Source of the DNA: Clostridiales bacterium UBA6386
Lineage (GTDB): Bacteria; Bacillota; Clostridia; Oscillospirales; Oscillospiraceae
Assembly: GCA_002437585.1 (NCBI GenBank)
Contig: DJQM01000016.1
Coordinates: 1-19,723, forward strand
Direction: 5' to 3'
Length of the DNA stretch: 19,723 bases
Position 1 is the stretch's first letter, and each line of letters starts with the position of its first letter. Below, piece after piece: positions 13,592 to 19,723 of this stretch. The position numbers were made by a program, and so were the translations under genes. The notes beneath the pieces were generated by a model. It saw only the letters and a program-made list of their open reading frames with translations. It did no database searches and had not been told where the DNA came from.

Positions 13592-14920
13592 ATGCAGCTG
13601 GAACATCCTTCTGTAAAAACCATAGGACAAACCGATAACCCCGCCGCCCGGCGGGTGCAGTACGGGAGCCTGATTGGCCTGCTGGCGATCTTAGGCTGCT
13701 ACTTTCTGATCGAGCATCGGGGCAACGGCGTGGCCTGGACCTGGATGGAACGCTACACGGTGGTTCCGGCGATGCTGTTCCTGGGAGCCACCCTCAGCGG
13801 CCGGATAACCCGACAGGCCGGAAGGCATCTGATCTTCGGCGTGGTTTTTCTGGCCTGGTTTGCGGCGACCAAGGCACTTCACCGGATCGAGGGGGTGGAG
13901 GCCAGCAATATCGGCACGTTTTTCTGCGCTTACGGAATGTGCCTGCCCTTTGCCTGCGCCTCCGGCGACGGCGAAAGGGGGCAGGGTCTCAAATGGATTC
14001 TGAGCCTGTACCTGGGGCTTGGCGTCTTGCTGGTGCTGTATGGACTGATGCTGCTGGGCGGTCTGGTTCCCGGATTTTTGCAGGATTCCGTCCACTGGGA
14101 CGGCACCCGTTTTTCCGCCATGAGCCACCCCAATATCTGCGCTACCCTTCTGATGATCAGCATCGGCATCAGCCTGATGTGCTGGGGAAAATGGAAGAAG
14201 CTCTGGCAGCGGGTTCTGCTGATCCTGTGGATTGGGGCACAGTTCGGCATCCTGGCATTGACCAATGCCCGGACGACTACGGTGTTTACCTGCGTGCTTC
14301 TGGGCGGCGGCCTGTTCTGCGCCCTGCGCAAATCCGGCTGGAAGCGGTTTACCGTGGCCTGCCTGGCGGCGGTGGTGCTTATGGGCGGCTTGTTTGTGGG
14401 TTCCCAGAGGCTGAGCAAGGCGCACAAAGCAAATATGGAGGATTCCCGGACTGTGGGAGAAATTCACAGCACCCAGTATGGCTGGGGCAGCGACATCAGG
14501 AATCTGAACAACCGGACAGAAATCTGGAGCTCTGCGGCCAAGGGACTGCGGGACAACCCCAGAATTTTCCTGGAGGGCACGGAATATTCCGGCCTGATTA
14601 TCTCCCAGTACAATTCCTTCCAGGTGTACCATGCTCACAATTCCTGGTTCCAGGTGCTCTATGACATGGGCGTTCCCGGGCTGCTGCTGGCACTGGTGCT
14701 GACGGCGGTGGCGGTATATGACGCTCTGGTGGTTTTCTGGCACAACCCGGATCCGGTGAAGAGCGTGTCGGCGATCCTGGTGCTGTGCATACTGGGCTGC
14801 TCCGCGCTGGAGCCCTACCTGTTCGGCACCTATGTGAGCAATCAGCCGATCCAGTTCCTGTTCCTGCTGCTGACGGGCTACCTGGACTGCTGGCGGGCGG
14901 AATTGAAGAAGAGGATTTAA
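13592..14920 (+). CDS. O-antigen ligase/polymerase-like membrane protein 1
   Basis: 442 residues, about 11-12 membrane helices. The segment AMSHPNICATLL near 170-182, LTNARTTTVF near 225-235 and the large extracytoplasmic loop ending HAHNSWFQVLYDMGVPGLLL near 348-367 follow the Wzy_C pattern of O-antigen ligases and polysaccharide polymerases, whose loop His/Arg residues act on lipid-linked sugars. Gram-positive members join or polymerise cell-surface glycans. It follows GGAGG by eight bases and its own promoter. A paralog follows 11 bases after its stop. No glycosyltransferase genes accompany it here, so the glycan is unknown. The family assignment is by motif and topology only. Confidence 0.78.
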   Translation: MQLEHPSVKTIGQTDNPAARRVQYGSLIGLLAILGCYFLIEHRGNGVAWTWMERYTVVPAMLFLGATLSGRITRQAGRHLIFGVVFLAWFAATKALHRIEGVEASNIGTFFCAYGMCLPFACASGDGERGQGLKWILSLYLGLGVLLVLYGLMLLGGLVPGFLQDSVHWDGTRFSAMSHPNICATLLMISIGISLMCWGKWKKLWQRVLLILWIGAQFGILALTNARTTTVFTCVLLGGGLFCALRKSGWKRFTVACLAAVVLMGGLFVGSQRLSKAHKANMEDSRTVGEIHSTQYGWGSDIRNLNNRTEIWSSAAKGLRDNPRIFLEGTEYSGLIISQYNSFQVYHAHNSWFQVLYDMGVPGLLLALVLTAVAVYDALVVFWHNPDPVKSVSAILVLCILGCSALEPYLFGTYVSNQPIQFLFLLLTGYLDCWRAELKKRI

Positions 14921-14931
14921 GGGGGATAAGA

Positions 14932-16254
14932 ATGGAAGCGGTTTCAATAAACGGGGCTGAAGGCAAAAGACAAACCATCTCCAGACGGCTGCAGTATGGA
15001 TGCCTGCTGGTGCTGGCATTGATGGAAGTCCTGTATTTTTTGCTGGAATACCGGGCAAATGGCATTGCGTATACTTATATGGAATCCTACGCTATCATGT
15101 TTGCCATGATTTTTGTGGGCGTTACCCTGACGATGCCCATGAATTGTCAAACGAAACGACTGTTTATGGTGTCCCTGGGGATGATCCTGTGGCTCTGGGT
15201 GAGCAGGACGGTTCACCGGGTTCACGGAGTGGAGGCGCAGGAGATCGGCTCTTACGTCTGCGCCTACGCGTTGTTCCTTCCCTTTGCCTCTGCGGCGCAG
15301 GATGAAAAACGCCAGTGGGGATTGAAGCTGTACGCATGGGTGTTTGCGGCCATGGGTGTGCTGCTGATTTCCTACTGTCTTATGCTCATTGGGAACGTGC
15401 TGCCGGAGTACCTGCAGGAGGGCGTGCGCTGGAATGGCTTCCGATTCAATGCAATGGGGCACCCCAACGCCTGCGCCGGACTGCTGATTCTTGCCATGGG
15501 TGCCACACTGTACCTGCTGGCAACCTTGAGAAAGCTGTGGCTTCGCATTCTTCTGGCAGTGCTGGCGATTGGAGAGTTCCTGGTTCTCGTACTGACAAAC
15601 AGCCGTACAACAATTGTCTTTGCCTGTGTCCTGATAGGCGGAAGCGTTTTCTGTATTCTGCGGAAAAGCGGATGGAAGCGGCTGCTCGTTGCGGCTCTGG
15701 CGGCGGTGGTGCTCATGGGCGGTCTGTTTGCCGGCGCCCGGAAGCTGTCCGACCTGCGCAGTGCCCAGGTGGCGGCATCCAGCGGTGCCGAGGAACTGAA
15801 AAAATCCGGCCAACGCTCCCTGGAAACGGATATGAAAACGCTGAACGGCCGTACCAGGATTTGGGGTGCGGCGATAGCGGGACTGGAAGACAATCCGGGA
15901 ATCAAATATGTGGGCGCGGATTACCCCTGGCTTATCCTGAGTCAGCATGGTGCGGATGCCTACAACACCCATAATTCCTGGCTGGAGACCTTGTACGAGT
16001 GGGGCGTTCCGGCACTTCTGGGCGCGCTGATCCTCACGGCATTGGCGGTCTATGACAGCCTGGTGATCCTCTGGTACAACCGGAATCTGAACAGAAGCAT
16101 TATTGCGCTGGTGGTGCTGTGCTTCCTGGGATGTGCCATGCTGGAAACCTATCTGTTCCATGGCGGGGTATTCTACCATCCATACAATTTCTTCTTCCTG
16201 CTGTGCCTGGGCTATCTGGACTGCTGGCGGGTGGAGATCAAGAAAGCGAAATAA
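14932..16254 (+). CDS. O-antigen ligase/polymerase-like membrane protein 2 (paralog)
   Basis: 440 residues; by eye close to half identical to the preceding protein along its whole length. Shared blocks include RKSGWKR followed by LAAVVLMGGLF, GHPNACAGLL for SHPNICATLL, LTNSRTTIVF, the loop motif NTHNSWLETLYEWGVPALL and the C-terminal GYLDCWRxEIKK. The variable part is the loop between about 265 and 300. The frame is open upstream, but the ATG at 14932 follows GGGGG and aligns with the start of its paralog. Its codons are less GC-biased than those of gene 1, suggesting an older duplication or different drift. The two may act as a pair or on different acceptors. A bidirectional terminator follows. 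Confidence 0.78.
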   Translation: MEAVSINGAEGKRQTISRRLQYGCLLVLALMEVLYFLLEYRANGIAYTYMESYAIMFAMIFVGVTLTMPMNCQTKRLFMVSLGMILWLWVSRTVHRVHGVEAQEIGSYVCAYALFLPFASAAQDEKRQWGLKLYAWVFAAMGVLLISYCLMLIGNVLPEYLQEGVRWNGFRFNAMGHPNACAGLLILAMGATLYLLATLRKLWLRILLAVLAIGEFLVLVLTNSRTTIVFACVLIGGSVFCILRKSGWKRLLVAALAAVVLMGGLFAGARKLSDLRSAQVAASSGAEELKKSGQRSLETDMKTLNGRTRIWGAAIAGLEDNPGIKYVGADYPWLILSQHGADAYNTHNSWLETLYEWGVPALLGALILTALAVYDSLVILWYNRNLNRSIIALVVLCFLGCAMLETYLFHGGVFYHPYNFFFLLCLGYLDCWRVEIKKAK

Positions 16255-16256
16255 CA

Positions 16257-16289
16257 AAAAAGCGAGCTGATTCAATCAGCTCGCTTTTT
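16257..16289. terminator. Bidirectional terminator between convergent genes
   Basis: AAAAAGCGAGCTGAT (16257-16271), loop TCA, ATCAGCTCGCTTTTT (16275-16289). A-run and T-run on both sides let it end transcripts from either direction. The minus-strand gene's stop codon (16272-16274) lies in its loop. Confidence 0.93.
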
Positions 16290-16661
16290 GAGACTTGCGA
16301 TCAGCAGACAGGCCCACAAAAACAGGCTCATGGCCCAGTGGCCGCTGGTGATCATGGGGCAGCCCACTACGGTCAGCAGCGCGTGCAGGGCATTTCCCAA
16401 AGCCTCGGAACGGAAGGCCGTGAGGAAATTGGCGATAATCAGCACCAGGGTAAGCACCAGAGACAGGGCACTTAAGGTTCGCACCAGCTGCCGCTCCTCC
16501 CGGCTTCCCCGCCGGAGAATCAGGGCCGGGGGCAGGAAGAAGAGAAGGGAAACGGCGGTGAGGAGAATCCTCACGGCGGCTCCGGCAGCAGGAATAAATC
16601 CCAGCACGGCGCACAGAATAAAGACAAATGCCCAGGCGATGAATAGACTGCGGTTTTTCAT
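16272..16661 (-). CDS. Small four-helix membrane protein, function unknown
   Basis: 129 residues. Hydrophobic segments at about 7-27, 31-49, 62-82 and 108-124 predict a small integral membrane protein with basic ends (MKNR..., SLKKRAD). I recognise no catalytic motif. The start follows GGGAGG by six bases (minus strand), and a good promoter lies upstream at 16701-16729. Its stop codon is the loop of the bidirectional terminator. It is divergent from nrdR; no functional link is evident. Confidence 0.82.
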   Translation of the reverse strand: MKNRSLFIAWAFVFILCAVLGFIPAAGAAVRILLTAVSLLFFLPPALILRRGSREERQLVRTLSALSLVLTLVLIIANFLTAFRSEALGNALHALLTVVGCPMITSGHWAMSLFLWACLLIASLKKRAD

Positions 16662-16700
16662 AAATATCCTCCCAGGAAAAGGGCTGAAACGAACATCCCT

Positions 16701-16729
16701 ATTCTACCCGATTTTCCCCCGCTTTGCAA
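16701..16729 (-). promoter_or_regulatory. Promoter of the small membrane protein gene
   Basis: On the minus strand, TTGCAA (16724-16729) and TAGAAT (16701-16706) are 17 bases apart. RNA would start about 30 bases before the ATG. Confidence 0.7.
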
Positions 16730-16754
16730 GATATTTGACGGCGAGAAAAAAAGC

Positions 16755-16783
16755 TGGACAGATGAGGAACCTTCTGGTATAAT
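16755..16783 (+). promoter_or_regulatory. nrdR promoter with two palindromes
   Basis: TGGACA (16755-16760), 17-base spacer, perfect TATAAT (16778-16783). GTATA-A-TATAC (16777-16787) covers the -10 and TTATAC-A-GTATAA (16790-16802) covers the RNA start, 14 bases centre to centre. They may be operator sites. Confidence 0.82.
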
Positions 16784-16816
16784 ATACAATTATACAGTAT
16801 AAGGGAGGAATGCGCC

Positions 16817-17272
16817 GTGAGATGTCCTTTCTGTGGTGATCAGGACAGCAAGGTGGTGGATTCCCGCCGGTCTGAGGATGGGCTGAGCATCCGCCGCCGC
16901 CGGGAGTGCATGAAGTGCCAGCGTCGGTTCACCACCTATGAAGTGGTGGAAAGCCTGCCGATTATCGTGGTCAAGCGCAACGGCTCCCGTCAGCCCTTCG
17001 ACCGGAATAAGATCCTCAACTCCATGATCCGCGCCTTCGACAAGCGGAAGGTGGACGTGACCGACCTGGATCGGATCACCACGGAGATTGAGCAGACCAT
17101 TCAGAACACCCTGGAGCGGGAAATCAGCACCGACAAAATCGGAGAGATGGTCATGGAGCGGCTCAAGCCCCTGGACGAGGTGGCCTACATCCGCTTTGCC
17201 TCCATCTACCACCGGTTCCAGGACGCTCAGAGCTTTATGCGGGAGATCAGCAAATTCCTGGAGGAAAAATAA
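16817..17272 (+). CDS. nrdR: Transcriptional repressor NrdR
   Basis: 151 residues, full length. NrdR is the nucleotide-sensing repressor of ribonucleotide reductase genes. The zinc ribbon uses Cys3, Cys6, Cys31 and Cys34 (MRCPFCG ... CMKCQRRFTTYE), and the ATP-cone (about 49-139) begins IIVVKRNGSRQPFDRNKI. The start is GTG at 16817, nine bases after AGGGAGG; an ATG at 16810 is out of frame. No nrd genes are in the window. It overlaps the next gene by one base, so the membrane protein downstream is translationally coupled to it. Confidence 0.97.
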   Translation: MRCPFCGDQDSKVVDSRRSEDGLSIRRRRECMKCQRRFTTYEVVESLPIIVVKRNGSRQPFDRNKILNSMIRAFDKRKVDVTDLDRITTEIEQTIQNTLEREISTDKIGEMVMERLKPLDEVAYIRFASIYHRFQDAQSFMREISKFLEEK

Positions 17273-17793
17273 TGAACGCAAGCGAGATTCTGGAAACCAC
17301 CGCCGCCACCGAGCCGATTCTGGACGTCGCCTCCATCAAGCAGGCCATGGACGGCTTCCACCCGGAGAAGCTGCTGCCGGATCTGACGAAGCTGTTTGGC
17401 CATCTGCCCGGGCTGTGCCGTCTGGCGGTGATGATCGGGCCTGTGGTCATGCTGGCTCTGGGGCTGTCGTACCTGTTCCTTGCCCCCAAGGAGGCCAACT
17501 ATTACCTGGGCTACCGGTGCTATTTCGGCATGGGCAGCATTCATTCCTGGCGGTTTACCCAGCGGCTGGCGGGACTTCTGTTCACCGCGGCCGGGGCGAT
17601 TTTCACGGTGGTGACGCTGGGCATTTCCGCGGGCTTCGGCGGTCTGGAGCCGGAGACCATGGCCTGGAAGGCGGTGGGGTGTCTTGTCTGGCAGGCCGTT
17701 GCCGCGGTGGTCATCAACCTGTTCGTGAGCCTGGCGGCGGCTTATTTCTTTGACCGGAAGGGCGCGCCCAGAAGACACAGGAAAAAGGCATAA
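17272..17793 (+). CDS. SdpI-like membrane protein coupled to nrdR
   Basis: 173 residues. A polar N-terminus (1-48) is followed by three likely helices (about 51-71, 99-122 and 134-160) and a basic tail, RKGAPRRHRKKA. The stretch NYYLGYRCYFGMGSIHSWRF (77-96) with TQRLAG resembles the G-[YI]-R-x(n)-W-x(3)-[HR]-[RK]-L-[AS]-G signature of the SdpI/YhfL family, whose SdpI member gives immunity to a killing factor. Here only that motif and the helices support the link, so function is open. ATG overlaps the nrdR stop (TAATG). A terminator follows. Confidence 0.75.
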   Translation: MNASEILETTAATEPILDVASIKQAMDGFHPEKLLPDLTKLFGHLPGLCRLAVMIGPVVMLALGLSYLFLAPKEANYYLGYRCYFGMGSIHSWRFTQRLAGLLFTAAGAIFTVVTLGISAGFGGLEPETMAWKAVGCLVWQAVAAVVINLFVSLAAAYFFDRKGAPRRHRKKA

Positions 17794-17828
17794 TCAGAGC
17801 TTCCTTGAAATCTGTGATTTCCGTTTAT

Positions 17829-17857
17829 GCGGACGGCCCTTGGCCGTCCGCTTTTTT
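17829..17857 (+). terminator. Terminator of nrdR operon
   Basis: GCGGACGGCC (17829-17838), loop CTT, GGCCGTCCGC (17842-17851), then TTTTTT: a textbook intrinsic terminator 36 bases after the stop. Confidence 0.95.
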
Positions 17858-18073
17858 GCCGGAATTTCCGAAGAACCCAGGCGGCCAATATGGAGGAAGT
17901 CCCGGGAAAGGGATTGCCGCATTTCTTTTCGCAAAGGACAGGATCTGGCTGCTTCCGCCCGGCGCCCCAGAACAACCTGCGGCCAAATGCCCGCAGGCCG
18001 GCCGGCAGACCCGCCGCCCGCGGCGGCTTGCCGCACGTTAATAATTTATTTACGGTTTCTTCCAATTTCCCTC

Positions 18074-18102
18074 TTGCTTTTTTGGGCAAAGTGGGGTATA
18101 TT
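18074..18102 (+). promoter_or_regulatory. groESL promoter
   Basis: TTGCTT (18074-18079), 17-base spacer, TATATT (18097-18102), directly before CIRCE. RNA would start inside the operator. Confidence 0.82.
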
Positions 18103-18105
18103 GTA

Positions 18106-18132
18106 TTAGCACTCAGAGATACTGAGTGCTAA
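18106..18132. promoter_or_regulatory. CIRCE operator (HrcA site)
   Basis: TTAGCACTC (18106-18114), nine-base spacer, GAGTGCTAA (18124-18132): a perfect match to the CIRCE consensus. HrcA bound here represses groESL until heat stress. It overlaps the predicted RNA start. Confidence 0.98.
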
Positions 18133-18196
18133 AGATCATAGATACATGCGGCACGCCGCAGTCTAAAATACTGTTATATGGTTGGAGGAATTACAA

Positions 18197-18472
18197 ATGA
18201 AACTCAGACCCATGGCTGACAATGTTCTGCTGAAGGCTCACGAAGCCCCGGAAACCACCGCTTCCGGCATCATCCTGGCTACCACCAGCAAGGAGAAGCC
18301 CGCGATTTACGAGGTTGTTTCCGTTGGCCCCGGCACCAAGGATGTGACCATGACCGTTGAGGCTGGTCAGAAGGTGGTCGTCGGCAAGTTCGCCGGCAGC
18401 GACGTGACCATCGACAAGGAAGATTACAAGTTCGTCAAGCAGGATGATATCCTGGCTGTCGTTACTGACTAA
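18197..18472 (+). CDS. groES: Co-chaperonin GroES (Hsp10)
   Basis: 91 residues, close to the usual 94-97. It caps GroEL during ATP-driven folding. It starts MKLRPMADNVLLK and has the GroEL-binding mobile loop around APETTASGIILATTSKEKP (17-35) and a terminal KFVKQDDILAV. The ATG at 18197 follows GGAGG by eight bases; an upstream in-frame TTG overlaps that ribosome site and is unlikely. groEL follows after 14 bases. Controlled by CIRCE/HrcA. Confidence 0.97.
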   Translation: MKLRPMADNVLLKAHEAPETTASGIILATTSKEKPAIYEVVSVGPGTKDVTMTVEAGQKVVVGKFAGSDVTIDKEDYKFVKQDDILAVVTD

Positions 18473-18486
18473 GGAGGAAATGCACT

Positions 18487-19723
18487 ATGTCTAAGATGAT
18501 TGTTTACGGCGAGGAAGCCCGCAAAAAGCTGCAGTCCGGTATTGACCAGCTGGCCAACACCGTTAAGGTAACTCTGGGACCCAAGGGACGGAACGTGGTT
18601 CTGGGCAAGAAGTACGGCGCGCCCCTCATTACCAATGACGGCGTGACCATCGCCAAGGAAGTGGAGCTGGAGGACGCCTTTGAGAACATGGGCGCTCAGC
18701 TGATCCGGGAAGTGGCCACCAAGACCAACGATGTGGCCGGCGACGGCACCACCACCGCCACCGTTCTGGCGCAGGCCATCACCCGGGAGGGTCTGAAGAA
18801 CCTGTCCGCCGGTGCCAACCCCATGGTCATGCGTAAGGGCATCGACAAGGCCGTAGCCGCCGCTGTGGCCGCCATCAAGGCCAATTCCGAGCCTGTCACC
18901 GATTCCGCCGCCATCGCTCGTGTTGGCACCGTGTCCTCCGGCGACGAGAACGTCGGCAAGCTGATTGCCGAGGCCATGGAGAAGGTGGGCAAGGAAGGCG
19001 TGATTACCATCGAGGAGAGCAAGACCGCCGAGACCGGTCTGGAGGTCGTGGAAGGCATGCAGTTCGACCGGGGCTATATCTCCCCCTACATGGTCACGGA
19101 CACCGACAAGATGGAAGCCGTCCTGGACGACGCTTACATCCTGATCACCGATAAGAAGATCGCCTCCATTCAGGAGATCCTGCCCATTCTGGAGCCGATC
19201 GTCAAGTCCGGTCGGAAGCTGATGATCATCGCTGAGGATGTGGAGGGCGACGCCCTGGCTACCCTGCTGCTGAACCGCCTGCAAGGTCGGTTCAACGTGG
19301 TCTGCGTCAAGGCTCCCGGCTTCGGCGACCGCCGGAAGGAAATGCTCCAGGATATCGCCGTGCTTACCGGCGGCCGGGTCATTTCCAGCGAGCTGAACAT
19401 GGAGCTGACCGATACCCAGATGGCCGACCTGGGTCACTGCCGTCAGATCGTTGTCACTAAGGACAACACCACCATCGTCGACGGCGACGGCAAGGCCGAG
19501 GACATCAAGGCTCGTGCCCACATGATCCGCTCCGCCATCGCCACCACCACCTCCGACTACGACCGGGAGAAGCTCCAGGAGCGCCTGGCCAAGCTCAGCG
19601 GCGGTGTCGCCGTCATCAAGGTTGGCGCCCAGACCGAGGTCGCCATGAAGGAGCAGAAGCTCCGTGTGGAGGACGCTCTGAACGCTGCCCGTGCCGCCGT
19701 TGAGGAAGGCATCGTGGCCGGCG
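18487..19723 (+). CDS. groL: Chaperonin GroEL (Hsp60), 3' end cut off by the window
   Basis: 412 codons are visible of about 540. It is the ATP-driven folding chamber. The nucleotide site motifs LGPKGRNV (30-37) and GDGTTT with Asp86 (85-90) are present, as is the apical region with EGMQFDRGYISPYMVT near 190-205. The last visible part holds RVEDALNAARAAVEEG, which includes the ATP-hydrolysis Asp (E. coli Asp398). No frame disruption. It follows groES with GGAGG eight bases before the ATG. Codons are strongly optimised, in keeping with high expression. Confidence 0.98.
   Translation, partial: MSKMIVYGEEARKKLQSGIDQLANTVKVTLGPKGRNVVLGKKYGAPLITNDGVTIAKEVELEDAFENMGAQLIREVATKTNDVAGDGTTTATVLAQAITREGLKNLSAGANPMVMRKGIDKAVAAAVAAIKANSEPVTDSAAIARVGTVSSGDENVGKLIAEAMEKVGKEGVITIEESKTAETGLEVVEGMQFDRGYISPYMVTDTDKMEAVLDDAYILITDKKIASIQEILPILEPIVKSGRKLMIIAEDVEGDALATLLLNRLQGRFNVVCVKAPGFGDRRKEMLQDIAVLTGGRVISSELNMELTDTQMADLGHCRQIVVTKDNTTIVDGDGKAEDIKARAHMIRSAIATTTSDYDREKLQERLAKLSGGVAVIKVGAQTEVAMKEQKLRVEDALNAARAAVEEGIVAG

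Larger units (their letters stand above)
17794..18196. other. Intergenic region before groESL
   Basis: 403 bases. After the nrdR terminator, 17858-18040 is GC-rich and holds several hairpins: a bulged GCGG-CAA/TTG-CCGC stem (17881-17920), CCTGCGG...CCGCAGG (about 17976-17997) and GCCGCC-CGC-GGCGGC (about 18012-18027). No promoter, U-tract or familiar RNA is evident. The groES promoter and CIRCE follow at 18074-18132, and the groES ribosome site GGAGG at 18184-18188. Confidence 0.7.

Noticed and set aside
16810..16812. ATG just before the nrdR start
   Set aside because: Out of frame with the zinc-ribbon sequence; GTG at 16817 with AGGGAGG nine bases upstream gives the intact MRCPFCG start.
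17892..17906. GGAGGAAGTCCCGGG, resembling the 5' conserved region of RNase P RNA
   Set aside because: Only about 180 bases are available before the groES promoter and the other RNase P conserved blocks are missing.
17944..17958. Minus-strand GGAAGCAGCC, resembling the SRP RNA tip
   Set aside because: The flanking symmetric helix-8 sequence and tetraloop context are absent.
18182..18196. TTG-initiated N-terminal extension of groES
   Set aside because: It overlaps the GGAGG ribosome site; ATG at 18197 is correctly spaced and gives the usual N-terminus.
1..19723. Search by eye for CRISPR arrays, tRNAs, rRNA, integrase or transposase genes
   Set aside because: No regularly spaced direct repeats, cloverleaf or recombinase motifs were found.

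Overview
The window reads as about 20 kb of core and accessory chromosome from a GC-rich member of the Clostridia, most likely Oscillospiraceae/Ruminococcaceae. This rests on strong GGAGG ribosome sites, a perfect CIRCE operator on groESL, an Na+-pumping decarboxylase with split-off biotin carrier, MetY next to an Rrf2 regulator, and dispersed palindromic repeats of the TGTCATTGCGAACCAG type, which I associate with that group. The exact genus cannot be read from the sequence.

Layout. (1) 1-614, minus strand: 5' part of ATP-type PEP carboxykinase (pckA). (2) 615-1184: a divergent control region with a promoter for each side, large nested inverted repeats and four copies of TCCGGA. (3) 1185-4587: a four-gene Na+-translocating oxaloacetate decarboxylase operon (carboxyltransferase, gamma-like anchor, biotin carrier, beta pump), closed by a terminator. 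PckA and this complex meet at oxaloacetate: PEP to oxaloacetate with ATP formation, then oxaloacetate to pyruvate with Na+ export. (4) 4588-6760: repeat copy A, a strong promoter, an apparent 18-residue leader peptide, metY and an Rrf2-family regulator, then a terminator. (5) 6776-7264: repeat copy B, bounded by a 24-bp near-perfect inverted repeat, then a promoter with two GAAACGTTTC operators.

(6) 7265-13471: carbohydrate uptake and use. It holds a solute-binding lipoprotein, two MalF/MalG-type permeases, repeat copy C, a LacI-family regulator and 4-alpha-glucanotransferase (malQ). No ATPase gene is present, so a shared MsmX-type ATPase elsewhere is likely. The LacI protein is the natural candidate for the two operators; malto-oligosaccharide is the likely substrate class, by the malQ link. 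(7) 13592-16254: two tandem paralogous polytopic proteins of the O-antigen ligase/polymerase type with their own promoter. (8) 16272-16661, minus strand: a small four-helix membrane protein, divergent from (9) nrdR (16817) and a one-base-overlapping SdpI-like membrane protein (17272), closed by a terminator. (10) 18074-end: groES and the first 412 codons of groEL under a CIRCE-controlled promoter.

Most genes are ordinary. The items most worth a second look are the short upstream reading frame and competing inverted repeats before metY, the structured repeat family (copies A and C differ by a base-pair-preserving change), the palindrome-rich pckA-oad intergenic region, and the tandem ligase-like pair. 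I saw no CRISPR array, tRNA, rRNA, prophage or transposase gene.
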